A stretch of DNA of 64,000 nt from Cognatiluteimonas sedimenti (GCF_022808325.1 NZ_JALGCL010000001.1:1-64000); one strand, 5' to 3'; positions 1-8,570 are shown, counted from the first letter of the stretch. The notes: a model not told the origin generated them from the letters alone. Numbers and translations: made by a program.

Positions 1-240
1 GTCCGTATCCGGCGCCCGACGCATGTCCGTATCCGGCGCCCGACGCATGTCCGTATCCGGCGCCCGACGCATGTCCGTATCCGGCGCCCGACGCATGTCC
101 GTATCCGGCGCCCGACGCATGTCCGTATCCGGCGCCCGACGCATGTCCGTATCCGGCGCCCGACGCATGTCCGTATCCGGCGCCCGACGCATGTCCGTAT
201 CCGGCGCCCGACGCATGTCCGTATCCGGCGCCCGACGCAT
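1..240. repeat. 24-bp perfect tandem repeat, 10 copies
   Basis: Ten identical head-to-tail copies of a 24-base unit that begins GTCCGTATCC and ends CCCGACGCAT. The array starts at the first base of the window, so more copies may lie to the left. A degenerate partial copy may follow at 241-254. Because 24 is a multiple of 3 and the unit has no stop in any frame, all six frames stay open through the array. One plus frame repeats the octapeptide MSVSGARR. Another plus frame, VRIRRPTH repeats, ends at TAG 298-300 just before a hairpin. Whether any frame is translated cannot be decided from this window. Confidence 0.97.
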
Positions 241-300
241 GTCCGCACCGGTCGTTGGCTTTCCCGCCCGGTGGACGAACCAGGAACAAGAACCAAATAG

Positions 301-323
301 AAGGCCCGTGGCGAACGGGCCTT
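301..323 (-). terminator. Hairpin, likely terminator of the moxR operon
   Basis: A perfect 9-bp stem (AAGGCCCGT with ACGGGCCTT) encloses a 5-base loop. It lies about 50 bases beyond the stop of the Slp-family gene. Read on the minus strand the stem is followed by CTATTTGGTTC, a weak T-rich tract. There is no T run on the plus side, so it probably serves the leftward operon. Confidence 0.55.
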
Positions 324-372
324 CCCTGACGTGGATCGCGATTGGCTCAGTGCACGATCGGTGCCGGTTCCG

Positions 373-876
373 TCACCACCAACCCCACCACGGCCACGGC
401 GCGGGGCGCGTGATCACGTCGACGCGTTCGCGCACCGGCCACAGGTAGACGACGTCGGCGGCAAGGTGCGGGAAGCGATAGTCGTAGCCGCCGACCTTGC
501 GCGTTTCGTAACCGTCGATGCGCCCGGTGAATGACACCTCGCGGTTCTTCTCGAACAGCGCCGGATCGTAGAAGCCGGAACGGCAGGCGATGAAGCGGCC
601 GCCGACGTCGTCGCTGGCCCAGTACGGACGGCCGTTGCTGCCCAGCCTGGTCGAGATCATCTCGAAGCAGGTGCGGTTGGTCTGTGGCTCGACCTGCACG
701 ATGCGGCCGCCCCAGCGCACCGTGGCGCCGGTGCTGTCGTGGTCGGCTGCCTCGCGCGGGGTGATCGGATTGAATTGGCCCTGCAGCGGCACCGGTTGCG
801 TCGCGCAGGCGGCGAGGAGGGCGACGGACAGGGCGGCGAAGACGCCGAGCCGAAGAGTCTTGATCGAGGCGGTCAT
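373..876 (-). CDS. Slp/YeaY-family outer-membrane lipoprotein
   Basis: A 167-residue lipoprotein. The signal peptide ends in a lipobox (LLAAC, Cys at about residue 24), so the mature protein should be lipidated and exported. The mature part matches the Slp pattern: an early strand (TVRWGGRIVQV), a central GRFIACRSGFYDP segment like the Slp ARQSGFLDP region, and a tryptophan-rich C-terminus. Its ATG overlaps the TGA of the transglutaminase gene (ATGA, 873-876), so it looks like the last, translationally coupled gene of the operon. Slp proteins are stress or stationary-phase lipoproteins of unknown biochemical role. A longer upstream start is unlikely because it would lie inside the previous gene and precede the signal peptide. 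Confidence 0.8.
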   Translation of the reverse strand: MTASIKTLRLGVFAALSVALLAACATQPVPLQGQFNPITPREAADHDSTGATVRWGGRIVQVEPQTNRTCFEMISTRLGSNGRPYWASDDVGGRFIACRSGFYDPALFEKNREVSFTGRIDGYETRKVGGYDYRFPHLAADVVYLWPVRERVDVITRPAPWPWWGWW

Positions 877-2894
877 GCGGATTCTCCGTGTTGCCGATGC
901 GATGTCGCGGAGACGCCCGCCAGCGCGGGCGGAAACCGGCGCGGGCGGTGCCCGAGCAGCGCGCGTACCAGCGTGCGCTCCCCGGACGATCCCGGTTGCC
1001 GCGCAGCGTAGCGCCAATTGCTGAAACGCAGGATGAGCCGCTCCAGTTCCCCGGCCAGGTCGGGACGCGCCAGGCTGACTCGTTCAGCCCAGGCGCCCGC
1101 CGGTTCGTGCAGCGCACGCCCGAGCCCGAGCCGGTCGTAGCGTGCGGCCAGCCGGCGCCAGGCACGCAGCACCGGATCGTGTTCGCGCTCGGCGCGCGCG
1201 GTCAGCCACGCCATCCACAGCAATGCCAGCGATGCGGCGCCGACGAACAGGGCGACCAGGCGCCCGGAATCGATGTCGCGCAATCCCAGCGGTTGCAGCA
1301 GGTGCCGCTGCCGCTCGGCATCGAAGCCGAGCACGAAATCGTTCCAGCCACGGCGCAGCCAGTCGCCGGCGTCGAACATCGGCGTCAGCGCGGTGAAGTC
1401 GCCGATTGCGCCCGGCGCGCGGTCGGCGATGGTGTCGTAGATGCGTTCGGGTGCAACCGCCGCGGTCGGGTCCACCCGTACCCAGCCGCGGCCGTCGAGC
1501 CACACCTCGGCCCAGGCATGGGCATCGGAATTGCGCACCAGCCAATAGCCGCCGATCGGGTTGCGGTAGCCGCCGGCGTATCCGGTGACCACGCGCGACG
1601 GGATGCCGGCGGCGCGCATCAGCACGACGAACGCGGAACTGAAGTGTTCGCAGAATCCTGCCTTGTAGTCGAACAGGAACTCGTCGACCGAATTGCGCCC
1701 CGGGAGCGGCGTGGCGAGGGTATAGCTGAACTCGCCACGGATCATGCGCATCGCGCGTTGCACGATCGCGGCGTCGTTGGCGGCATTGCCCGGGCCGGCT
1801 TCGCGCCGCCACTGCCGCGCCAGCGCAACGGTGCGCGGGTTGTAGCCCTCCGGCAGGGCCAGGGCGTACTGGCGCAGGGTGCGCATGAGGCGCGGTTCGA
1901 ACGCGGCCGGCGGCGCCGAGCGCATGCGCCAGCGGGTCAGGCTGGTCAGCGGCTTCGCGCTGTAGAGGCCATAGTCCAGCGACAGCCTGGCGCCGGCGGG
2001 CGCGGCGGTCGGCAATTCCAGCGCCACCAGCTGGTGGCCTTCGGTTGGTTCGAGTTCGAGTTCATAGTCCCAGCGCGTCGCGCCCGGCTGCACCGTGGCG
2101 GGCGGGATTTCGCGCAACCAGCGCGGCTGGGTCCATTGGCGGCCGTCGAAATTCCACAACACCGGCCCACGCCAGTACATCTGCGTCGGCACCGGCGGCG
2201 TGCCATCGAACTGCACGCGCAGCGCGGTGCTGTCGTCGTTCATGATGTCGACCCATTCTCCGGGCGCCATGTGGTCGGACAGGCCGGGTTTGGCGAGCGC
2301 GCGTTGCGGCACGCCCCACAGCGGCGTGGCCATGCGCGGGAACAGCCAGAACGCCGCCAGCGCCAGGGGCAGTCCGATCGCGGTCAATCGCCACACGGTC
2401 GCGAAGCGGCGCCATGGCGGCATCCGATGGCGGACGTCGCCGGATTCGACTTCGGCCAGGCGCAGCAGCGCCGCCAGCGCCAGGGTCGCCCCGAGCAGCC
2501 CCAGTGCCAGCGCCAGCGGTCCCTGGTCGAGCAGGAAGGTCGCGAACGGCGCGAACAGCGCGAATCCCAGCAGGCTGCGGCCGTCGCGCAGGGTGAAGGT
2601 CTCCGCCGGCTTGATCGCGAGCATCGCGGCGAGCAGCGCGCAGCCGGTGTCGCGGCCGAATGCGAAACGCGTCGTCGCCAGCACCGCGCCGACCAGGGCC
2701 AGCGCCAGCAGCAATCGCAGCACGGCCGGCAGCGGGCGCCGCCACGAACCCGCTGCCACCAGTACCCCCGTTGCCCCGATGCCGGTTGCCAGCGAGGGCG
2801 TCAATTGCAGCAGCAACGGCAACACGCAGGCGCCGCCGGCGAGCAGCATCCAGGCCCGGCTTTGCGGGTCGAGCGGTGGCGCCGGCGTGCTCAT
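873..2894 (-). CDS. TgpA-like membrane transglutaminase (DUF3488)
   Basis: A 673-residue membrane protein. The N-terminal ~190 residues hold several hydrophobic segments (DUF3488 type). A periplasmic transglutaminase-like domain follows with the complete Cys-His-Asp triad: Cys415 (in GFCEHF), His459 (in DAHAW) and Asp475 (in RVDPT). One more membrane helix lies near residue 550, followed by a C-terminal DUF4129-like tail. The start overlaps the DUF58 stop by 4 bases. In Pseudomonas, TgpA has this topology and is essential, but the substrate is not known. The gene is coupled to moxR and DUF58 upstream and to an Slp-type lipoprotein downstream, which suggests an envelope role. Confidence 0.9.
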   Translation of the reverse strand: MSTPAPPLDPQSRAWMLLAGGACVLPLLLQLTPSLATGIGATGVLVAAGSWRRPLPAVLRLLLALALVGAVLATTRFAFGRDTGCALLAAMLAIKPAETFTLRDGRSLLGFALFAPFATFLLDQGPLALALGLLGATLALAALLRLAEVESGDVRHRMPPWRRFATVWRLTAIGLPLALAAFWLFPRMATPLWGVPQRALAKPGLSDHMAPGEWVDIMNDDSTALRVQFDGTPPVPTQMYWRGPVLWNFDGRQWTQPRWLREIPPATVQPGATRWDYELELEPTEGHQLVALELPTAAPAGARLSLDYGLYSAKPLTSLTRWRMRSAPPAAFEPRLMRTLRQYALALPEGYNPRTVALARQWRREAGPGNAANDAAIVQRAMRMIRGEFSYTLATPLPGRNSVDEFLFDYKAGFCEHFSSAFVVLMRAAGIPSRVVTGYAGGYRNPIGGYWLVRNSDAHAWAEVWLDGRGWVRVDPTAAVAPERIYDTIADRAPGAIGDFTALTPMFDAGDWLRRGWNDFVLGFDAERQRHLLQPLGLRDIDSGRLVALFVGAASLALLWMAWLTARAEREHDPVLRAWRRLAARYDRLGLGRALHEPAGAWAERVSLARPDLAGELERLILRFSNWRYAARQPGSSGERTLVRALLGHRPRRFPPALAGVSATSHRQHGESA

Positions 2895-3907
2895 CGCGCG
2901 CCACCGGCAGGAGGCAACAGCGCCAGCGCACGCAGGCAGGCATGGCGGTGCGGGGGGCCGGAGGCCGGGCCGAGCGCGGGTTGGCCGGGCAATTGCAGGC
3001 GATAGCGGCGGCCTTCGCGCTCGGCTTCGTCGATCCAGCGAGCCAGCCGGCGGATGCGCGCCTCGTAATCGAGCTCCGTCAGTTGCCCCCAGGCCAGCAA
3101 CACGTCGGCGCCGAGCGGCTGTTCATAGGCGCGCACCAGCAAGGCGTCGCGGCGCGCCGAGGGTTTCCACGCGATGGCGCGCCGCGGGTCGCCGCGGCGA
3201 TAAGACCGCAGGTGGTGGACGTCGTCGCCGGCCGGATGCAGCCGCGCCAGCGCGTGGGTACCGGCGCCTTCGGGCAGCGGCGGGCCGTGCGCTTCCGGCG
3301 CGGGATACACCAGCATCGGCGCGTCCGGCCACACGTACGCCCAGGCGCGCGCGAGCCCGAGCGGGCGCGTGGTGGAAACCTGCAGGCGCCCAGGCTCGAA
3401 CCAGCCGCGATGGACGGTCGGCAGCAGCAGGCTGGCCTGGCCAGCGCCGTCGGACAGCGACAGGGTGGCCGCCACGTGCCCGCGCTGCACGCGCAGGCCG
3501 CGGCGCTCGCGGCCGGGTGCGGCGCGCGCGTGCAGGCGCAGTTCCAGCGGCGTCCCGGCGGCGACCGGCTCGGCGCCGATCGCGGCGATCTGCAGGCCGG
3601 TCAACTGCAGGTGCGCGGCCAGCAGGCTGGTGTTCGCCGCCCCGGCCAGCAGCAGCGCCAGGAGCAGCGCAGGGTTGTTGTTGTCGTTGAGCGCGCCGAT
3701 CCCCATCACCAGCAGCGCCAGCGCGAACCACAGTCCGAAGCGCGTCGGCAGCACGTAGATCCGCCGCCGGTCGAACAGCACCGGCAGCAATTCCGGTCGA
3801 CGCGGCCGCGCCCAGGATTCGAAGCGCCGCCGCAGGCGCCCGGCCGGCACGGCTTGCGGCGGCGCGTCGCCGGATGTCGCGCTCGCCGGCATCGCGCCCG
3901 CCGGCAT
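2891..3907 (-). CDS. DUF58 domain membrane protein
   Basis: A 338-residue protein. Two hydrophobic segments lie at about residues 55-100. The cytoplasmic DUF58 domain carries the family hallmark around residues 215-250 (GDDVHHLRSYRRGDPRRAIAW). DUF58 proteins are usually encoded beside MoxR ATPases and are thought to be their partner, with a von Willebrand A-like fold. The start codon directly abuts the moxR stop, and the gene ends in an ATGA overlap with the transglutaminase gene, so the three are one translational unit. The biochemical function is unknown. Confidence 0.88.
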   Translation of the reverse strand: MPAGAMPASATSGDAPPQAVPAGRLRRRFESWARPRRPELLPVLFDRRRIYVLPTRFGLWFALALLVMGIGALNDNNNPALLLALLLAGAANTSLLAAHLQLTGLQIAAIGAEPVAAGTPLELRLHARAAPGRERRGLRVQRGHVAATLSLSDGAGQASLLLPTVHRGWFEPGRLQVSTTRPLGLARAWAYVWPDAPMLVYPAPEAHGPPLPEGAGTHALARLHPAGDDVHHLRSYRRGDPRRAIAWKPSARRDALLVRAYEQPLGADVLLAWGQLTELDYEARIRRLARWIDEAEREGRRYRLQLPGQPALGPASGPPHRHACLRALALLPPAGGAR

Positions 3908-4861
3908 TCAGTCCACCGGCACCGCGTGCAGGATCGCCTTGGCCAGCGCCGGATGGCTGCCGCCATCGGCTTCGGCCACCAGCCGGTGCGCGGCGACCGC
4001 GGCGAACAAGGCCTGCACGTCTTCCGGCAACACGTGCTCGCGCCCCAGCAGCAGGGCATAGGCACGGGCCGCGCGCAGCAGCGCGATCCCGGCCCGCGGC
4101 GACAGCCCGACGCGCACGCCGGGGTGCTGCCGGCTGCGCGTCAGCAGCGCCTGCACGTAGTCGACCAGCGCCGGGCTGGCGTGGATTCCGCGCACCGCCC
4201 GCCGCAACGCCAGCACGTCCTCTGCGCCGAGCAACGGCGTCGCCAGTGCGATCAGGTCGCGGCGGTCGGTGCCCGACAGCAGCGCGCGCTCGGCATCTTC
4301 CCCGGGATAGCCCAGCGTCAGCCGCAGCAGGAAGCGGTCCAGCTGCGAATCGGGCAGCGGATAGGTGCCGGCGAGGTCGTTCGGGTTCTGGGTAGCGATC
4401 ACGAAGAACGGGTCCGGCAGCGCATGCGTCGTGCCGTCGACCGTGACCTGGTGCTCCGCCATCGCCTCCAGCAATGCGCTCTGGGTGCGTGGCGGCGCGC
4501 GGTTGATCTCGTCGGCCAGCAGCACGTGCGCGAACACCGGGCCGGGATGGAATTCGAACCGGCGCGCCTGCGCGTCGAACACCGACACGCCGACGATGTC
4601 CGACGGCAGCAGGTCCGAGGTGAACTGCACGCGCTGGAATCCCAGGCCGAGCGTGGCCGCCAGCGCGTGCGCCAGCGTGGTCTTGCCGAGCCCGGGCAGG
4701 TCCTCGATCAGGAGGTGGCCATCGGACAGCAGCGCGACGAACGCCAGCCGCACTTCCTGCGACTTGCCCAGCAGCAGCGTATTGACCTGGGCCAGCGCCC
4801 GTTGCAGCGCGTCGCGCAGTTCGTCGGTTAGCATGCTGGCTGCCACGGGTGTTGCGGACAT
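3908..4861 (-). CDS. MoxR-family AAA+ ATPase
   Basis: A 317-residue AAA+ ATPase. Walker A is at about 54-61 (PGLGKTT), Walker B at 113-119 (VLLADEI), sensor 1 near FVIATQNP, and a C-terminal helical lid. The start at 4861 is chosen because GAGGTG sits 4 bases ahead of it, and the residues upstream of it in the longer frame do not resemble the family. MoxR ATPases act as chaperone-like remodellers. Here it is the first gene of moxR-DUF58-tgpA-slp and probably acts on its DUF58 partner at the inner membrane. Confidence 0.9.
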   Translation of the reverse strand: MSATPVAASMLTDELRDALQRALAQVNTLLLGKSQEVRLAFVALLSDGHLLIEDLPGLGKTTLAHALAATLGLGFQRVQFTSDLLPSDIVGVSVFDAQARRFEFHPGPVFAHVLLADEINRAPPRTQSALLEAMAEHQVTVDGTTHALPDPFFVIATQNPNDLAGTYPLPDSQLDRFLLRLTLGYPGEDAERALLSGTDRRDLIALATPLLGAEDVLALRRAVRGIHASPALVDYVQALLTRSRQHPGVRVGLSPRAGIALLRAARAYALLLGREHVLPEDVQALFAAVAAHRLVAEADGGSHPALAKAILHAVPVD

Positions 4862-5024
4862 GCGCACCTCGATGGAAAGTCGGTCGACAAGGACCGGTTC
4901 ATCCGGCTGCCGCACCGGGGAAGGCTGCGGCAACGTGGACCATTTCACGGGCGGGTCATCCCGACCTGCCATCCTTCGCGCCCCGCGAAGGCCAGTGACG
5001 GCGAGTGTAGCGAGGCACGGACGG

Positions 5025-6875
5025 ATGCGGAAAGAACTCCAGGCGCGGCGATGGTTCCTGGTGCTGTGGGCGTCGCTGCTGGTGCTCAAGCTGGTGCTCG
5101 CCGCGCAGTTGCCGCTGTTCGTCGACGAAGCCTTCTACTGGCAGGAAGGGCAGCACCTGGCGTGGGCCTATTCCGACCTGCCGGGACTGACGGCCTGGTT
5201 GACCCGGATCGGGGTCGCGCTCGGCGGCAACACCCCGCTGGCGCTGCGCGCGCCGTTCCTGCTGCTCGCCGCCTGCCTGCCGTGGCTGGTGGCGCGGATC
5301 GCCGCGCGCGAATTCGATCCGGCGCTGGGCTGGCAGGCCGGCATCTTCGCCATGTTGTTGCCGCTGGCCGGCACCCTCGGCCTGCTCGCTGTGCCGGACG
5401 TAGCGATGGCGCTGGCGACGTTGTTGTGCATGGACGCCGGCACCCGCCTGCTGCGCAACGTCAGCGCGACCGCGGCGCTGGAGCTTGCCGCGGGGCTGGC
5501 GATCGGCGCGCTCAGCCATTACCGCTTCATCGCGGTGATCGCGGTCGGGGGCGTCGCCCTGCTGCTCATTCCGGAAGGCCGGCGCGCACTGCGCGATCCG
5601 CGGGTGTGGGTGGCGATCGCGTTCGGCATCGCCGCGTGGACGCCATTGCTGGCCTGGAACATGGACAACGCCGAAGCCGGCCTGCGCTTCCAACTGATCG
5701 ACCGGCATCCGTGGGCGTTCCATGGCGACGGCGTCTGGTTCGTGCTGGTGCAGGCGTTGCTGGTCACGCCGCTGCTGTTCGCGGCATTGATGCTGGCGGC
5801 GTGGCGGCACCGCCGCGACGACAACCTGGTGGCGCGCTATTTCGCCTGGCTCGGCGCGCTGGTGGTGCTTGGGTTCTTCGTGCTCGGCTTCTTCGCCGAT
5901 ACCGAGCGGGTGAGCTTCCACTGGCCGTTGCCGGGCTATGTCGCGCTGCTGCCGCTGCTGCCCGGCGTGTTGCAGCGCTGGCCTGCCTGGCTGCGGCGCG
6001 CGACCGCCGCGCTCGCCGCGCTCGGGCTGGTGGCGTTGCTGGGGTATTACGCGGCGGTTTCGGTGCCATCGCTGCGCGCGCAGACGGCGGGTGCGAAGTG
6101 GTACCCGGGCAACTTCGCCGGCTGGGACCCGCTGGCACGGGCGGTGCGCGGGATGCGCGCGACGATGCCGGCCCGGACCCGGATCGTCGCCGACAACTTC
6201 AAGGTCGGTGCCGAACTCGGCTTCGCGCTCGGCGACCCCGACATCGCGGTGCTGCCGCACCCGCTCAACCGCAAGCACGGTCGCGCTCCGCAACTGGCGT
6301 TGTGGGGATTGCGCGCCGACGAGCGCGCCGCGCTCGGGCGGCGCCCGCTGTTGCTCGTGGTCGGCGCCAGCGAGGTCGAATACAAGAACCTGCTCGCCCA
6401 TTACCACGACCTGTGCCAGCGGCTGGGGCCGCTGCCGCCGCCGCGCGTGGTCAACGTCGACCACGGCAGCCAGCGATTCCTGCTGTTCAGGCTGCCGCCG
6501 CGCAAGCGCCCCGGCCCCTGCACCACGCCGGCCATGGCCTGGTTCGATGCGCCGGCCGCCGGCGCCCGCGTCGGCCGCAGCTTCCTGGTGGTCGGCTGGG
6601 CGTTCAAGGATGGCGTCGGCATCGACCGGGTCGAGGTGACGCTGGACGGGCGGCCGCTGGTGCAGGCGCGTTATGGCGGACGGCGCGATTATGTCGCGCC
6701 GTTCTGGCGGATCTCCACCGACCCGGCGCACCCGGATGTCGGATTCGAGGTCGAAGTCACCTTGTCACGGGGGAGCCACGGCACGCACTGGCTCGGGCTG
6801 GTGCTGCACGGCAAGGACGGCAGCCGGGAAGCGTGGCCGCAGCAGCGGATCGAGGTCGACGGCATTCGCGACTGA
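5025..6875 (+). CDS. GT-C glycosyltransferase (ArnT/PMT, family 39-like)
   Basis: A 616-residue polytopic membrane protein with about ten hydrophobic segments. Asp34-Glu35 (in FVDEAFYW) follow the first helix, the position of the catalytic acidic pair in ArnT/GT39 enzymes, which move a sugar from a polyprenyl-phosphate donor. A soluble periplasmic region follows the helices at about residue 350. The last ~110 residues form a separate beta-rich, Ig-like or CBM-like module (from about 505, with GRSFLVVGWAFKDG). It is transcribed away from moxR, with a 163-base gap. The acceptor (lipid A, protein or O-antigen) cannot be told from sequence. No strong ribosome-binding site is seen before the ATG. 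Confidence 0.8.
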   Translation: MRKELQARRWFLVLWASLLVLKLVLAAQLPLFVDEAFYWQEGQHLAWAYSDLPGLTAWLTRIGVALGGNTPLALRAPFLLLAACLPWLVARIAAREFDPALGWQAGIFAMLLPLAGTLGLLAVPDVAMALATLLCMDAGTRLLRNVSATAALELAAGLAIGALSHYRFIAVIAVGGVALLLIPEGRRALRDPRVWVAIAFGIAAWTPLLAWNMDNAEAGLRFQLIDRHPWAFHGDGVWFVLVQALLVTPLLFAALMLAAWRHRRDDNLVARYFAWLGALVVLGFFVLGFFADTERVSFHWPLPGYVALLPLLPGVLQRWPAWLRRATAALAALGLVALLGYYAAVSVPSLRAQTAGAKWYPGNFAGWDPLARAVRGMRATMPARTRIVADNFKVGAELGFALGDPDIAVLPHPLNRKHGRAPQLALWGLRADERAALGRRPLLLVVGASEVEYKNLLAHYHDLCQRLGPLPPPRVVNVDHGSQRFLLFRLPPRKRPGPCTTPAMAWFDAPAAGARVGRSFLVVGWAFKDGVGIDRVEVTLDGRPLVQARYGGRRDYVAPFWRISTDPAHPDVGFEVEVTLSRGSHGTHWLGLVLHGKDGSREAWPQQRIEVDGIRD

Positions 6876-6909
6876 TGCGCCGTCGAACGCGAGAGCGGGC
6901 AATGCGGGC

Positions 6910-7629
6910 TCAATCGCGGGTGGCAACCAGCACTGCGCGGCGGTGGCCGGCGAACGCCAGCGGTGGCGTCCACAGCAGGGCCTCGCGGAAGCCTGCGTCG
7001 TGCGCGCGCGCGACGATGTCGCGCCCATAATCGCGGTACACCAGCACGCTGCCGGGGCCGTTCAGGCGATCGCCGTGGTAGGCGGGTGGCAACAGGTGTT
7101 CGACCCGTGGCCCGTCGCGGCGTGCGCGTTCGACCGTGGCCGCCTGTCCGGACATCGGCACCGTCAGCAAGAGGCGCCCGCCCGGTCGCAGCACGCGGTG
7201 CAGTTCACGCAGGCCCGCGCGATCGTCGGGGACGTGTTCGAACACCTCGGTGGAAGTGCACAGGTCGAAACTGCGATCGGCAAAGCTCAGCTGCTGGACA
7301 TCCTCGCAGCGGATGCCGTTGCGGCTGCCGCCAGGCGGCACGCCGTCCAGGTATTCGCTGGTGGCCACGCTGCGGCAGTGGCGCTGCAGGTGGCGCAGCA
7401 CCGCGCCGGTGGTGGAGAGTTCGTAGGCATCGATGGCCGCAAGGCGCCCGACGTGGGTGGCCAGCGCGGCCAGCAGCGACAGGTGCACCGGCGTCCCGCG
7501 GCAGCGCAGGCAGCGCACCTGCATCTCGTCGCCACCAAGGCGCAGCAACAGCGATGGCCCGCAGCCCGGGCATCGGAAGGGCCGCAGCCGCAAGTCGCGG
7601 ATGCGCGCGAAGGCGGCCAACGCGGTCAT
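6910..7629 (-). CDS. Class I SAM-dependent methyltransferase with N-terminal zinc ribbon
   Basis: A 239-residue protein. Cys20, Cys23, Cys40 and Cys43 form a zinc-ribbon-like pair at the N-terminus. A Methyltransf_11-type domain follows, with an acidic segment and motif IV (SFDLCTSTEVFEHV) and the typical LRPGGRLLLTVP strand. The usual glycine-rich motif I (DxGxGxG) is not evident, which is seen in some glycan-cluster methyltransferases. The start overlaps the maf stop by ATGA, so the two are co-translated. The substrate is unknown. Confidence 0.75.
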   Translation of the reverse strand: MTALAAFARIRDLRLRPFRCPGCGPSLLLRLGGDEMQVRCLRCRGTPVHLSLLAALATHVGRLAAIDAYELSTTGAVLRHLQRHCRSVATSEYLDGVPPGGSRNGIRCEDVQQLSFADRSFDLCTSTEVFEHVPDDRAGLRELHRVLRPGGRLLLTVPMSGQAATVERARRDGPRVEHLLPPAYHGDRLNGPGSVLVYRDYGRDIVARAHDAGFREALLWTPPLAFAGHRRAVLVATRD

Positions 7630-8201
7630 GGCAGGAGGAAGCCGGCCTGGCGCAGCAACCGTGCCGTCGCGATCAACGGCAGCCCGACCAGCGCGGTCGG
7701 ATCGCGCGACTCGATCGCCTCGAACAGGGCGATGCCCAGCCCTTCGGACTTGAAGCTGCCGGCGCAGTCGAAGGGCTGCTCGGCGTCGACATAGCGCGCG
7801 ATCTCCTCGCCGGCCAGGGCGCGGAAGCCGACCAGGGTGGTGTCCAGGAACTCTAGGCGGGGACCGTCGGCGTGCGCCAGGCAGATGGCGGTATGGAAGG
7901 CGACGCTGCGGCCCGACATCGCTCCCAGCTGCGCCAGCGCCGCTTCGCGCCCGCCGGGCTTGCCCAGCGCGGTGCCGTCCAGTTCGGCGACCTGGTCGGA
8001 GCCCAGCACCCACGCGTCGGGATGCTGGCGCGCCACCGCGGTCGCCTTGGCGGCGGCCAGCCGCCGCGCCTGCGCCGCTGGCGGCTCGCCGGGCAGGGCG
8101 GCCTCGTCGGTGCCGGGCGCGGCCACGTCGAAGACCAGCCGCAGCCGCGCCAGCAGGTCGCGACGGTAGCGCGAGGTCGAAGCCAGGATGAGGCGGGGCA
8201 T
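7626..8201 (-). CDS. yceF: Maf/YceF nucleoside triphosphate pyrophosphatase
   Basis: A 191-residue Maf-family enzyme. These hydrolyse noncanonical or modified nucleoside triphosphates to monophosphates; the YceF subgroup prefers m7GTP. Family motifs are present: LILASTSRYRRDLL at the N-terminus, the central GSDQVAELDG with the catalytic Asp, and GKPGGREAALAQL. The SxR-type start and the GSDQVA motif favour YceF over YhdE (dTTP/UTP type), but this is inference. YceF is often encoded beside yceD-rpmF, and here those genes lie just across the divergent promoter region. Confidence 0.88.
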   Translation of the reverse strand: MPRLILASTSRYRRDLLARLRLVFDVAAPGTDEAALPGEPPAAQARRLAAAKATAVARQHPDAWVLGSDQVAELDGTALGKPGGREAALAQLGAMSGRSVAFHTAICLAHADGPRLEFLDTTLVGFRALAGEEIARYVDAEQPFDCAGSFKSEGLGIALFEAIESRDPTALVGLPLIATARLLRQAGFLLP

Positions 8202-8207
8202 CGTGGT

Positions 8208-8570
8208 TCAGTGCACCACAGGGGCGCGCGCGCGCTCGATCTGCAGCAATTGCTGGTCGATTCGCCGGCGCCCGGCATCGATCGAGTCGCGGACCGAGGC
8301 CAGTTGCTCCAGCGAGGCGTCGTGGCCATGCTGTTGCAGCCACAGGCGCTGGCGCAGCATCTCCTGCAGCGCGTCGCGCACCGGGTTGTCGTCGTTGCCG
8401 GCCACCGCCTCGATCTCGGCCCGGGCCGTGCGCAGGCGCTCCTCGAGGGCGTCCGCGGCGTCCAGCACCTGCGCCAGCGCCCGCTGGCGGCGGCCACTGC
8501 GCTGCCGCAGCAGCAGGACCAGGGCCACGACGAAGGCCGCGGCGAGCAACAGCGCGAGGACGGTGGCCAA
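8208..8570 (-). CDS. Small membrane-anchored coiled-coil protein, hypothetical
   Basis: A 120-residue protein with one N-terminal transmembrane helix (about residues 3-21, rich in Ala, Leu and Val). It is followed by a basic stretch and a long amphipathic helix with heptad-like Leu, Ala and Glu spacing. The only in-frame start near the helix is TTG at 8570, with no ATG or GTG between it and the upstream stop. The gene ends 6 bases before maf and runs in the same direction, so it probably leads the maf-methyltransferase operon. No known family is recognised. An anchoring or scaffold role would be guesswork. Confidence 0.6.
   Translation of the reverse strand: MATVLALLLAAAFVVALVLLLRQRSGRRQRALAQVLDAADALEERLRTARAEIEAVAGNDDNPVRDALQEMLRQRLWLQQHGHDASLEQLASVRDSIDAGRRRIDQQLLQIERARAPVVH

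Noticed and set aside
23-240. CRISPR array at the window edge
   Set aside because: Copies are contiguous 24-base units without spacers, so it is a tandem repeat, not a CRISPR.
888-3005. 705-codon open frame on plus, antisense to the transglutaminase gene
   Set aside because: Composition is Arg/Gln/Gly/Ala-rich with no recognisable domain. It mirrors a well-supported gene and arises from high third-position GC.
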